Assembly: GCA_944472135.2 (NCBI GenBank)
Contig: OX235264.1
Location: forward strand, 86,438,319-86,502,318
DNA from: Trichobilharzia regenti
Taxonomy: Eukaryota; Platyhelminthes; Trematoda; Strigeidida; Schistosomatidae
DNA length: 64,000 bases
Reading direction: 5' to 3'
Shown: piece by piece, positions 1 to 10,618 of the stretch
Numbering within the stretch: the stretch's first letter is position 1
How the letters are laid out: the number at the start of each line of letters is the position of its first letter
Made by a program: the position numbers and the translations under genes
Notes under the pieces: model-generated
Told to the model about the DNA's origin: nothing
Seen by the model: only the letters and a program-made list of their open reading frames with translations
Databases searched by the model: none

Positions 1-1165
1 TAACAACCAGTGGTTTCCGACAGGAATGTCCACTTTCCCCATTTATGTTTAACTTCATCATAGATATGCTGATGGAAGTATCCTTAGCTGAACTTAGGAG
101 TCTTAGGAATCGACTTGTTACCAGGGAATAGTCTTATGGACCTAGAATATGCAGATGACATAGTCCTGTTAGGGGAGGATGCTGACAAAATCCAGCAGAG
201 TCTTCTGAACACCTTGAGCAGCAATCTTCGTATGTTTGGCATGCGATTCGCCCCTACAAAATGTAAGATGCTGCTACAGGACTGGACCACGTCAACTCCT
301 AGCTTAGTGATAGGGAGTGAAGTGATAGAACATGTTGACCACTTCACCCATTTGGGAAGTTGTATTAGCACCAACGGACTGATTGGCGATGAAATCTCAG
401 CACGGATCCGAAAAGCTCGAGCTGCTTTCGCTGACTTACACCATCTCTGGCGTAGGAGTGACATCCGGCTGGCTATCAACCAAGGGACGTGTGTACTGCT
501 CAGCAGTTCGCTCCGTCCTTCTCTATGGCTCTGAAACATGGCCAATACGCGTTGAAGACATGAAAAGGTTGACTGCTTTCGATCATAGATGTCTGCGATC
601 CCTGTCTCACGTTAGGTGGTTTCACAAGATAAGTAATGTTGACGTTAGGCGTAGAGTGTTGGGCAAAGAGGGAAACTCAATCGACGAGGCTATAAAGTTA
701 CATAGATTGAGATGGATAGGTCAGGTGCTGCGCATGCCTAACCATCGCCTTCCCCGACGACGGGCATTGCTAGCTGATATAGGTGCAGGTTGGAAAAGAG
801 TAAGTGGTGGCCAAACAAAAACATGGCATCAATCCATGAAATCCCTGACAGTTAAACTGAGTCAGGTAGGGAGATGCAGACTTCCAGGTTGGGGCCCTCG
901 GGACTCTGAGAATCAGTGGCTGGGGAAAATAGGTGACATGGCTCAAAATCGTTGTTAATGGCCAGCGCAGATGTATTCAGTCTCTGTAATCTTTCATATT
1001 CCTTTCTACCATTACCCATTCTGTTTCACTCTTATACTTGTCAGACTGTATTGATTCTCTTCACTCATCTTCTTGTCTACCTCTGTGTGCTATTTGGAAG
1101 GTGGCAACTCGAACTGGTGCACTTTGGTGCCAAGTTCTATGTTGAATCCAGACAGACAGATAGAG
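1..1165 (+). pseudogene. RTE-like non-LTR retrotransposon, 3' half of reverse transcriptase ORF plus 3' UTR
   Basis: The window opens inside a LINE reverse transcriptase. A YADD catalytic box (LEYADDIVLLGEDADK, near base 145-190) lies in one frame up to about 480. The reading then continues in another frame (383-958) with the usual C-terminal thumb region, ending near WLGKIGDMAQNR and a stop at 956. A frameshift near 470-490, and disrupted frames before base 115, make it non-coding. The 3' UTR runs to about 1165 and ends in a short GACAGA/GATAGAGACAG tail; about 100 bp of it recur at 55891-55989 as a separate insertion. Protein style (SGVRQ..CP, YADDIVLLGED, RWIGQVLRMPNHRLPRR) matches the RTE-like elements common in flukes. 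The clade is recognised by motif, not by a search. The 5' part lies outside the window. Confidence 0.85.
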
Positions 1166-1984
1166 ACAGAAGTGCCATGTCCTTGGAATGTTAGTATACA
1201 TTTGCAATGTTTAATGCAAACCATATCGGTGTAAGCATAGAAAATATGACGTTTTCCATCAAAATACGGCTTTATTCAAACACTGGTGCTGTTGTGTTTC
1301 TAATAAAAGCAACTAGACTGTAAGCAAGCAACTAATAGGCACAAAGAGTAAGTCTCAGCTTTAATAAAGGCATATCCAGTTAAGATAAAATATAGTGTAA
1401 TAGTGCACAAATGAAAAGAACATCGTGAAGTAGATAAGTGATATTTCAGTGACAGTTAAATTGAAAGATCTGCAACCTTACAATTCCTAAGACAACCTGA
1501 CATGTCAGATCTCTCACAAATTTCTGTAGGGCCTGTGGGGTACCATGGATGGTTTGCCGTCAATCTGAGCTTTGGAAGGATGATTTACAAATGCAAAAGG
1601 TAATAATCATCGAAACTGAGGTAGTATTTTCTAGCTGTTCGGCATTTTTTCCTTTGATGCAGTTTCTTATCAACAGTTTGCAGTATTCATAGTGACTTTA
1701 TAGGAACCTTCATTGTATCATGATTTTCACCAAATATCCCTTAACTCACAGAAGCAGGCAATAACCCCATACACTCAAACATTGTAACCAGAACATCACA
1801 AAATGCTTACAGATAACTTTTTTAGTAATAACTGCTTTAAATATATGAGCCGTAAGTGCATCTTCCATATCTTCCATAGCCACAATTAAGTCATTAAGGA
1901 TCTCAGAATATCTTAGTGATCTAAAACAAAATCATTATTAAGATTGATATAACCTATGTAACAGGTGTAGTAGTTGTATGACAC
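1166..1984. other. Non-coding AT-rich stretch
   Basis: No convincing coding region, RNA gene or repeat was recognised between the LINE 3' end and the foldback. Stop codons are dense in all frames. Confidence 0.5.
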
Positions 1985-2035
1985 AGCTGCTAGCTACTAA
2001 TCAACAGAAAGCTGATACTCATTTTAAGTACTCTG
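1985..2035 (+). repeat. Outer left arm of foldback
   Basis: This segment matches, in inverted orientation and with few mismatches, bases 4521-4576 (shared core ctgatactcat and aagtactctgac). It extends the large inverted repeat outward, except that the right side has about 370 bp of extra sequence between the inner and outer arms. The left side also carries a short duplicated ttaagtactctg just inside the outer arm. Confidence 0.75.
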
Positions 2036-2050
2036 ACATTAAGTACTCTG

Positions 2051-2382
2051 CCATTGCCTGTAGTATATTTACAACCTTAAGATCTGAAACAACTCGCACA
2101 AAACAAACCCTCAACGCACTATAATGCAAGTAATAGTCTTTCTATGCGAACTTTCTTAAAAAGGATGACTTTTTATTAGTAATTCGTCCGACCTATAATA
2201 TACAATTTTACGCTTTACTACGAACAAAATACAGCAAAATACTGCCTTCTGGCTACAGAAGTCTAAAACTAGTCAAATATAATCTATTTCCAAAAAATAG
2301 GCGATTATAACGCCTGTAGCCGTGAACGCGGTAACCGATGAAATTGCGCGGGAACACCTGGTTATAGCCTATATCCTCACAC
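2051..2382 (+). repeat. 332-bp inverted repeat, left arm
   Basis: It begins ccattgcctgtag and is the reverse complement of 3819-4150. Reading both arms side by side I find a single mismatch (ta versus tc after the first 13 bases). The arms are equal in length and flank a 1436-bp spacer. No reading frame of note lies in the arm. It could be a foldback transposon, a recent inverted duplication or an assembly effect. A diverged short copy of the inner end (cgcggga...tatatcctcac) recurs near 5085-5120. Confidence 0.9.
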
Positions 2383-3818
2383 TCAGGAACCTATACCTTA
2401 CAATCAAGAAGCGAGCACAGAGGAATCAAATTGGTTTATACTAGCTCGTAAAAACGATATTGGATAGCTCATTGTCAAGTGAACAGTCTATTTGATGATG
2501 TCACTGCATATTAACAGATAAGTGAAGTAGCTATGAAGCCTAAGTTACTACATTTTTTTGTACTACATACTTGGCGTTTACAAGCATACAGACTTGCAAC
2601 TGGCTAGATAAGGAGACTTGAGCGCATTGAACAGTACAGAATTATTATTCAACTTGCTAAATCCCACTTAACTTTCACAATATGCTATTGTGTAGAAACA
2701 GACACGAAATCCTATTAATGACTAAAGTAACAGTTTCATAATACTACAGTAAATCTCCATCCCACTAACTAAGCTTAGCGTTTATTATTCCTAATTCACT
2801 TATTACAAAAGCACATAGTACGGCAACGAATTGAAAAAGTCTACAGGAAGAAGTAATCAAGAGTATATTAAACATTTGATCAATTTACAAAAGAATATTC
2901 TGATGAAGGGTATTAACGTCAGTTTGACCGAATGATGTTTCCGCTGATTTCATATTCGACAACCTCCGCATACTTGAACAAATAAAGTACATGTAAGAAC
3001 TAGCAAAACATGAAGTTACAAGAGATAATTCTACATATTAGCATACACTATGAATACAGTGATTCTGTCAATACTCAGTAATGTCTCATGCAGATAAATG
3101 TATTTGTAGTCTACAGTTGATTTTTATGTTGACGCCGTATACATAAATAGACATCATACGTCTTTCAGTATTAGAGGATTATACGCAAATTTCAAGACAA
3201 TCTCCGAAGCATCCATACTATTGAGGCGTCATTCTCTCATCAAGCTTACTTGCAGATCAGCTTCACACTAAATACTTTTACATGAAATGAAGTATTGCAA
3301 ATGCGTAACTTAGAAATTAATCCACAATCTCACTAATATCCAGTCCACAAGATTTTGTGAATCCTACAGAAATCACATTCTCACATTTAGGAGACTATAG
3401 GCATCAAATATAAGCTGAACATGCCTCAACTCTAGACAGCTATGCACAGAGTCAACAATATAGAGAAACACTTAAACTGTTGTAAAATGCACAAAGCTGC
3501 TGTGTTAATGAGGATAATGATGTCATATAATGCAACCTAGAAAAGTCAATCGTGATACCTCATCTGTACTGCTATGTGTAAATGGAAGTCTCAGGAGAAA
3601 TTCCTCTCCACTATTGGTGATCAAAAATATTGCAGCGTTAAGTATATACTGTCAGCAGAAACTGTATAACAGACAATAGATTCATAATAATGATATTAAA
3701 GCTGAATAGATTCAGTTCTCATAATAACCACGATTCATGCGTATAGCCATACCGCGTAATGAATTAATGCATTAAGTGGAACAGCAAGGAAATTTGGATG
3801 AGTAATCGCCTTCTCCAC
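2383..3818. other. Spacer of the large foldback
   Basis: This 1.4-kb AT-rich spacer has no long reading frame or transposase signature. Bases about 2386-2465 resemble 54432-54515 in the same orientation (shared core aattggttt and gctcgtaaaa.cgatattg), so part of the spacer is a diverged dispersed repeat. Confidence 0.6.
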
Positions 3819-4150
3819 GTGTGAGGATATAGGCTATAACCAGGTGTTCCCGCGCAATTTCATCGGTTACCGCGTTCACGGCTACAGGCGTTATAATCGC
3901 CTATTTTTTGGAAATAGATTATATTTGACTAGTTTTAGACTTCTGTAGCCAGAAGGCAGTATTTTGCTGTATTTTGTTCGTAGTAAAGCGTAAAATTGTA
4001 TATTATAGGTCGGACGAATTACTAATAAAAAGTCATCCTTTTTAAGAAAGTTCGCATAGAAAGACTATTACTTGCATTATAGTGCGTTGAGGGTTTGTTT
4101 TGTGCGAGTTGTTTCAGATCTTAAGGTTGTAAATAGACTACAGGCAATGG
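3819..4150 (-). repeat. 332-bp inverted repeat, right arm
   Basis: Reverse complement of 2051-2382 with one mismatch. It ends ctacaggcaatgg. The trinucleotide ctg abuts both outer ends, which is too short to be a persuasive target duplication. Confidence 0.9.
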
Positions 4151-4520
4151 CTGTTTTCATTCCAGTAAACCTATGAGAATCGGGCATATGAAAGAGAAAT
4201 AGCCTGCAGACATAGGTTAGATGTGTGTTTTGAGGATGTTAAACACTTCAGTTATCATCGGTGATGACTGAAATACTCCATAACACATCGACGACATCAT
4301 GCGATAAATGAGGCAGGCTGCTAAATTTCCTGGTGATTATATCTATTTTGATGAAGTCCCTAGTTAAAAGTGCTTGGGCGAAGATGTGATAATGGTTTAA
4401 TTTACATTTGCACATGGAATTTCAGAAGGCCTTAATTGCTCAGTGCATAAAATGGCATCAGACTATATTGATATCAGTGTTCATCGCGTCCCGAAGAATA
4501 GTATAAATAGTCCTTCTCAA

Positions 4521-4576
4521 GTGTCAGAGTACTTAAGATGAGTATCAGCTTTCTGTCGAATAGTAGCTAGCAGCTT
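4521..4576 (-). repeat. Outer right arm of foldback
   Basis: Inverted match to 1985-2035. It is separated from the inner right arm by 4151-4520, which has no counterpart on the left. This implies an insertion on the right or a deletion on the left after the inverted structure formed. Confidence 0.75.
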
Positions 4577-6320
4577 CTAAAATTCATCCCAGCTGAAGAA
4601 ACGCCCTCCAAGTATAAATTCACCAAAAATTCCACTTAAGTCTGTGCTCCTTTCACTCGAATTGACTATCTGCAACGGACTTAAATAGATTTATCGATTA
4701 TTATCCATAATTGTCACAACTGATCCAAGATAATTCGTAAAATAACAACATTAAAATACAGGAATGATCAATAACCATCAAGAAAATACCGCACGTATAA
4801 CCTAAATTACAGAAAAGCACAAGAACGCACCGGTCCGTTGACGTCACAAGCAACCGATAGACCAAACAACGGAGTATATGACAAACAAAGCCTAGTGCAT
4901 ACACAAACAAAGAAAAACAAAGCGTTCCAATAGGTAAATTTACGTTTATACTCATCACATATGCTGGCAAACGACGCAAACACAATCACACCAAAACAGC
5001 ACCCGACAGCATCCACCAAGGACATTTCAAAATCCAATGGACCGCCACTGTTCTAGCCAATGAAAGACGGGAAAAACTGAGTCGCGGGAAATATAATGGT
5101 CATAACGTATATCCTCACCCCTTCTCCACTGCACTGTACTTGCATTAATCATGACAACCACCCACGTTTGTTATGCTATCAGTCAGCTAAGTAGACAATG
5201 GCACAATATTGATACAGTTGAGATATTTTTGTACATTGAATTCACATAACCCATAGTACACTGCACCAATCAGTGCTAATATATATGAAATCCACTTAGA
5301 GATAACCTTTCAACTTACCATAACTCCTGTCCAACCACAGATAGAGTGAAAAGCACATCTAAATGATAACTTAGGTTCCCACAGACGATTCTGACAGCAT
5401 TTGCAGGTGACTTCCAAGTACAGAGAGAATTATTTTGTCAAAAAAGACTGTTCTTCACACGAAAATAGGCTGTATTGATATCCTGAGGCGTGAAGTCTTC
5501 AATGAATGATACTATGCCGAAAGATGCAGCTTCTACATGCAGTAAACGATTTGTGTAAATGGCATTACCCTCCAACTATCCTATCTTCCTCATTACACCG
5601 ATATTTTAGCACAGTCCGCCTGAAACACTAATCGTTGCAACCAACATGTTATGAGTGTGTCGCAGTCAGATCACATGACGCGGACACCAACATAACTGGC
5701 CAGAAAATGGGAATTTCCATCAACTCAGATAACATATAACACAGTTTTATTAAAATTTATTGACAAAAAAATTTCCAAGCGAAATTTTAACAGAACGAGA
5801 TAAATAAGTCCAGCCTATAAAATCGGTCTGTGTACACATATAATACAAGTATACAAATTAGATTAAAAAGCATGTTTACAGTTGGTACAAGCCTTCGACC
5901 ATTCCATGTGATAAGATAAATTCCACCTGTATCACGTCTTCATTTGAACTTTTTTAACAATGAGCTTCACCAAGACAGACATCACCGCAAAATGCAGCTG
6001 CATGTCTCATTCACAATATGATTCCTTCGATGTATGATGACTATCTTCACTCACTCAGGATGAAAATTAAGGAGCATACACACCTCAAACCCTTAAGGCT
6101 TCCAAAGGAAAGTAAGAGCCAGTTACATTCCTTATTTCTCTTAGCACTTGCCTTTGTTGGTTTTAATTCATCTGGCATATCAGAACACTTCAGGGCAACC
6201 CTACAATCGAATTATGAGAAAGTACTGATTATTTCGAAAAAAGAAGCATACAGATAACTATAAATTCCTAATTTTCACCAAAATAGACACTGACTATGCT
6301 TCTCTAGGCATGAGCACGGT
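4577..6320. other. Non-coding AT-rich stretch
   Basis: Only short unsupported frames occur, such as 79 codons at 6018-6257 and up to 94 codons on the minus strand at 4701-5037. None carries a recognisable domain. Near 5085-5120 lies a short relative of the inner end of the foldback arms. Confidence 0.5.
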
Positions 6321-6480
6321 AAATTATTATTTTATTATTTTTTATTTTTGATTACAGCTTGATTCCACACCGTATTTTTGGTACAAGTATGCAATTTTCA
6401 GCATGGATATCGGTAGTCCAAATTTCGCAGGGTGTGTCGGCGGCAGATCGAACCTCGGATGCCCATCTAGCCTTGACAGC
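6321..6480 (-). mobile_element. tRNA-derived SINE, type B, degraded
   Basis: On the minus strand it carries a Pol III B-box-like gaggttcgatctg. This is followed by the family body (gaaatttgg.ctaccgatatccatgctgaaaatt, gtaccaaaaatacggtgtggaatcaagctgtaa) and an A-rich AAATAA-type tail at 6321-6350. The same body occurs at 7796-7990 and 15726-15935. The tRNA-like head is incomplete and its A box is not clear. Confidence 0.8.
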
Positions 6481-7268
6481 AGCTTTAGAATTTAATGATA
6501 ACATGGCACTGTTTAAAAAACTTATGTTATTAATCAACTACTTAGAAAATCGAAACAAGAGAAATTAATCTGTGTTTTACAATTTGAAATTACATCATGT
6601 TCGGCCGTGCTTGTAAAAGAGACATGGTTTTCATGTAAATTAATATGTTTACATGAAAACATATTATCACCAGAAGCTTAATTTAAACCACAACTACCTA
6701 CAGCTATTAAGCAGCATAGGTTTACATTTTACTTAATATGTAAAGCCAGAAGACAAGGGCCAGGCAACAGATTCTTTACTGGAAAAATCAAGAGGTACTC
6801 ATAGATTTTTATGTACATTAATGTTAGCGGAGAAACAACCTCTTCTGATTGGTCATTTTCTTACTGAAGGTTATTCTGTTATCTATTTTTGGAAGTTTCT
6901 CAGAAAATCAAGTCATATATCTGTGAATCATATTTGCATACATTAACGCCGCTGTGATTGGCTGGTGAATTTTTCAAGGTTCAGCTAAGTTATTGTTTTT
7001 CGCATGACCCTGATTCGGGACGTGAATATTAACGTAAGTTGTTGTTTAAAATTTTGGCTTACAACCAACTCTCATCACAGATATATGGTTAATGTGCAGT
7101 CATAATTTTTCACTTTCATTGAAGTACGCACTCTCTCGAACCTACTTTATGCTAACACAGTTTTTATTGCGTTGTGCAATTTCACGTTCTTCATTTCTCA
7201 TCGTGGATTATTTCCGAAGCATCTGCACCATTATTACCTTTTAACCCACTGTTAGGTTTGTTTCGTTT
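6481..7268. other. Non-coding; contains a small perfect hairpin
   Basis: No coding region is recognised. Bases 6628-6640 and 6649-6661 form a perfect 13-bp inverted repeat around an 8-base loop. Confidence 0.5.
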
Positions 7269-7375
7269 GCATTTACACTTTTTTACCTTCACGTTCTCAG
7301 TGGAAAATAGGGCCTCAGGCTAGTGGCTTGAAGTATCTGAAGCAGTGAATATTTTACAGGATGGGGTTCCTAGCA

Positions 7376-7567
7376 TTTGGTGATTGAAAATTTCTATCTC
7401 TGTATTGTTTAAATACTTACTATTGATTGTTAATACGTTTCTTTTATGAATTGCATAATAATTCCGCTAAATACGAATTCCTGAATTCCGCCCTCTCTGT
7501 TTTGGTTGGATTCGTGTAATTCGGTCATCTCCAAATACCAATACTACGATTACAATTAATTACAACA
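7376..7567 (+). repeat. LTR of copy 1 (5')
   Basis: 192 bp, starting at a mutated TG terminus (tttggtgattga) and ending acaaca. It is followed directly by aattggcgtcgcgatgg, the candidate primer-binding site that overlaps the Gag start. Confidence 0.88.
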
Positions 7568-7580
7568 AATTGGCGTCGCG

Positions 7581-8740
7581 ATGGAACTAAATAACCTCGG
7601 AAAATTTCCTATAAATGATTCACCACGACAGATTGCTGATTATTTTGAATGCTTCGATGCGTGGTGCATTTCAAAGAATGTTCGGGATGACGAAATTCCA
7701 GCTCATTTCATCACTGCTATTGGGCTAGATGCATATAGTCTAGTGAAGAATCTGGCGTTTCCAGAGAAACATATTTCCCTGTCATATGACAAGATATGTG
7801 TGCGTCGGTGGCACAGTGGTTAGGACTCTCACCAACCATCCACATGGTCCGGGGTTCGACCCCACGCCGGCGAACACCTGATATCTATGGTCGGCCTGCA
7901 AAATTCGGGCTACCGATATCCATGCTGAAAATTCCATACTTGTACCAAAAATACAGTGTGGAATCAAGCTGTAAATCAGAAAAAAAATAAATTCGTGAAC
8001 TTCTGATATATCATTTTCATGTAACTACTTTCGAGACCAGAGAGAGGGCTCAATTTAACAAACTGTTCGTGCTCCCAATCAGAAGATTAGAGAGTTCATT
8101 CTTCAATCCCAAATTCAAGCTTCAAAGTGTAACTTTGGAGATCAGCTGCATACTCAACTACGTGATCGTCTAATTGCTGGAATCAATATTCCTGAGTTAG
8201 AGAAAGAGTTAATTCAGATTCCTTCTTGTACTTTTCAAACTGCTAAAGATGTATGTATTACATATGAAGATGTCAACAGTGAATACTCTGCTCCCACTAC
8301 GTCAGTATCTGATGTCATGTTGTCCAAAGTCGAAAATACAAGTGTTCATGGAAAGCAATCCAAACTGTCGTCCACAGGTAATAGAATGCAGCGAGAGATC
8401 AAAAACACTAAACCATGTTTATCCTGTGGAAAGTTACATCTACGAAGCGATGGCCGTTTTCGGGGTGCTGTGTCACAAATGTGGTAAAGTTGGACACATC
8501 AAGACTGTTTGCAGAAGTTCGAATACTTGTGTTACTCAGAATTCTTATAATTCTCCCAATCTGTCTAGTAAATTGGAGTCAATGTGTCTTTCAACTTTTC
8601 AGAATACTCAATCTCATCCAATGAAAACCTCCACTACAAGTTCGGCAACTCAAGTGTCAACTGTTTTCAAAAATGAGGTAGCTGAGTTACAATGCGAACT
8701 GTCGAAAACACGAGAAAAACTGAATGAGATGAGAGAGTAA
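7581..8740 (+). pseudogene. Gag of LTR element copy 1, broken
   Basis: Starts MELNNLGKFPIN as in the intact copy. It is broken by the SINE at 7796-7990 and by a missing base near 8068 (where the intact copy has one more g before ttcgtgctccc). It ends at a TAA at 8738-8740 where copy 2 has CAA. The zinc-knuckle [14 protein letters not shown] is still readable at about 8474-8515. Confidence 0.85.
7796..7990 (+). mobile_element. tRNA-derived SINE, type B, inside Gag
   Basis: Has an A-box-like tggcacagtgg, a perfect B box ggttcgacccc, the type B body (ctaccgatatccatgctgaaaa ending in caagctgtaaatc) and an A-rich tail at 7978-7990. Comparison with copies 2 and 3 shows that it interrupts the codons around KIRELL of Gag. 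No target duplication longer than about 2 bp is visible. Confidence 0.9.
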
Positions 8741-8749
8741 CTGATTAGA

Positions 8750-9217
8750 ATGGAGGAATTGTTGCATATGCATAGACTGCGTCTGTTGAATGCAGAGCAT
8801 ACAAGTACTCATGAAAGTCCTGCAAAACTTTTCAAATCTCGAATTCTCAAAAAGCCTCTGATGTCCACGACTTCTAATGTACATTGTTACAAAGGGAATA
8901 ACTATAGACCTTCTGTTGGAATTATACTACAAAAAATGGGAAATCGAGTGGTGAAGATATTAGACATCAAAGATCACTCAGTTCATAACAGACACCTGGA
9001 CAAAGTGACAATAAATGAAGTAGGTCGTCTCAATTATTATTGTAATGATTCCGCTAATAATCTTGATTTTGTAGATAATTCAGAAATAAGTCCAGATAAT
9101 ACTGATGAAAATGATATCACAGAATCAGTTAGAAGGTCGCAGCTACTTGCAAGCAAACCGAGACATCGTTATAAATACGCAACGAGATATTCGACGTGTG
9201 GTGGATGTGGTGATTGA
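8750..9217 (+). CDS. Second ORF of Gag-only LTR element (integrase-tail-like), copy 1
   Basis: This 155-codon ORF starts MEELLHMHRLRL, 9 nt after the stop that ends Gag, and runs into the 3' LTR, where the last residues CGD and the TGA are encoded. It contains SPAKLFKSRILKK and, further on, RPSVGIILQKMGNRVVKILD and a HLDKV motif. These resemble the C-terminal end of gypsy integrases (SPAELLFGR..R, then a short GPY/F-like fold with RH.DQ). In copy 2 the same sequence is the C-terminal part of one long Gag fusion. It is open despite the damage to Gag upstream. Function is unknown; the resemblance is by eye. Confidence 0.65.
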   Translation: MEELLHMHRLRLLNAEHTSTHESPAKLFKSRILKKPLMSTTSNVHCYKGNNYRPSVGIILQKMGNRVVKILDIKDHSVHNRHLDKVTINEVGRLNYYCNDSANNLDFVDNSEISPDNTDENDITESVRRSQLLASKPRHRYKYATRYSTCGGCGD

Positions 9218-9399
9218 CAGTTTCTATCTCTGTATTGTTTAAACACTTACTGTTGATTGTTAATACGTTTCTTATATGAATTGCATTATAATTCCGCTAA
9301 ATAGAAATTCCTGAATTCCGCCCTCTCTGAGTTTTGTTTGGATTCGTGTAATTCGGTCATCTCGAAATACTAATACTACGATTACAAATAACTACAACA
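9206..9399 (+). repeat. LTR of copy 1 (3')
   Basis: 194 bp, tgtggtgattgac to acaaca. It encodes the last three residues and stop codon of the second ORF. Confidence 0.9.
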
Positions 9400-9547
9400 T
9401 AGCCTCATGCCCAACCTTTCCTGTTTACCAGCATTATTTCTGGCTTAGTGATGTAAAGGAGTGCGTCTCTGGCCGGGGATCAAACCCCGGACCATGTGCA
9501 CTTTCGGCGAGCGTCCTAACTGCTATGCCACCGACGCACGCATTTAC

Positions 9548-10361
9548 CTTAGGCACTTTGAAATTCCAAGCCTGTAATTGATGTCCATTATTCTTATTCT
9601 CAATGTGGTAGAATGGGTCATACAAATAATATGTTCTAGATTTTACGCGTAATTCAGGCGTTTGGTCTATTCCATAGATTATTTTAACTACACACAGTGA
9701 TTCTATGGAGACAGATTTTATTTTCGATAAAAATCTTGGCAAAATTATTAACCATGATCATACTATTAGTCGAAGTGGAGACAATAAAAATTTTAATTAA
9801 GCCTAGGTTATGTGAGCTGGTTGGTGTAGATGAGAATCGTTTTCTTTTTTGCATCTCGACATCTTCAGTGCTTGATTCAATGAAAAGCACAAGGACTGAT
9901 TCGCAAACAAACCAGTCACTTCAGAAAACAAAACAACACCAAGCTGTTAAACTTTTTTAGTGAATCTATCAACAGATTAAACTTATTTTTGACAGGGTGC
10001 ATTCGTTCGGAAATGTTCAACATTGAGACTTTTCCAAGTGCCAAACTGCTGATTAGCATCATAAGATATTATGTATTTAGTCTAGTCTTCAAGTCATAAC
10101 CCCGAACTCTTTCAATACCTGCAATTCAGTTTCATCGTCCACAAAATAACTTCAATAATTTTGTTCAGTAGCGACACACTAGCACCTTAATTCGATCGTG
10201 TCAAACTCAGCTTTAATTTCTCTCATCGTTTAACATGAAACTGAAAGTCATTATATTTACAGATAAAAAAAACCCACTTCTTCATTTGAATAATCGTTCT
10301 TGAAATAACATAGCGGTTGGATATATACCTCAAAGAATGAACCGGATATTTACCTAGTGGT
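9548..10361. other. Non-coding stretch
   Basis: Short frames only (87 codons at 9697-9960, with no recognisable domain). No RNA gene or repeat was recognised. Confidence 0.45.
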
Positions 10362-10371
10362 AATTATGTTG

Positions 10372-10608
10372 CGTCGGTGGTATAGTGGTTAGGACGCTCG
10401 CCGACCGTGCATATGGTCCGGGTTTCGATCCCCGGCCGGCGCACTCCTTTACCTCACTGAGCCAGAAATAATGCTGGTAAAGAGGAAAAGTTGGGCATGA
10501 GGCTAGCAACCCCATCCTATAAAAATTAAACACTGCTACAGAAACTTCAAGCCACTAGCTTGGAGCCCTATGTTCCACTGGGAACGTGAAGGAAAAATTA
10601 TTATTATT
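10372..10608 (+). mobile_element. tRNA-Gly-derived SINE, type A, near full length
   Basis: The head gcgtcggtggtatagtgg through gggtttcgatccccggccgg reads like a tRNA-Gly with A box (tggtatagtgg) and B box, but the anticodon arm is not tRNA-like. The body includes ggcatgaggctagcaacccc. The 3' end (gccctatgttccactgggaa plus an ATT-repeat tail) is the same as the 3' end of the RTE-like LINEs at 31102, 45710 and 57130, so this SINE probably moves with that LINE's machinery. Flanking aattatgttg (10362-10371) and aatcatgttg (10609-10618) are a target duplication with one mismatch. Confidence 0.9.
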
Positions 10609-10618
10609 AATCATGTTG

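Larger units (their letters stand above)
7376..9399 (+). mobile_element. Gag-only LTR retrotransposon, copy 1 (interrupted)
   Basis: A member of the family defined by copy 2. LTRs are 7376-7567 and 9206-9399 and differ at many positions, so this is an older copy. Flanking pentamers are tagca (7371-7375) and tagcc (9400-9404), a target duplication with one change. The internal region holds the Gag start at 7581 and the downstream ORF. A type B SINE at 7796-7990 interrupts Gag. No protease, reverse transcriptase or integrase core is present. Confidence 0.9.
7277..9539 (-). mobile_element. tRNA-Gly-derived SINE, type A, split by LTR element copy 1
   Basis: The two halves, 7277-7375 (SINE 3' part) and 9405-9539 (tRNA-like head), together match the SINE at 10372-10608. 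The head on the minus strand contains gcgtcggtggcatagcagtt and a B-box-like ggtttgatccccgg. An 8-bp direct repeat gcatttac at 7269-7276 and 9540-9547 is the SINE's target duplication. The LTR element sits in the middle with its own 5-bp duplication, so the order of insertion can be read directly. Confidence 0.88.

Noticed and set aside
4701..5037. Two overlapping minus-strand frames near the foldback
   Set aside because: Low-complexity, Cys/Phe/Leu-rich translation of T-rich DNA, with no domain and no supporting signals.
10372..10446. Possible functional tRNA-Gly gene
   Set aside because: A and B boxes and acceptor-like ends are present, but the anticodon stem and loop do not form. The sequence continues into a SINE body with a LINE-type tail and target duplication.
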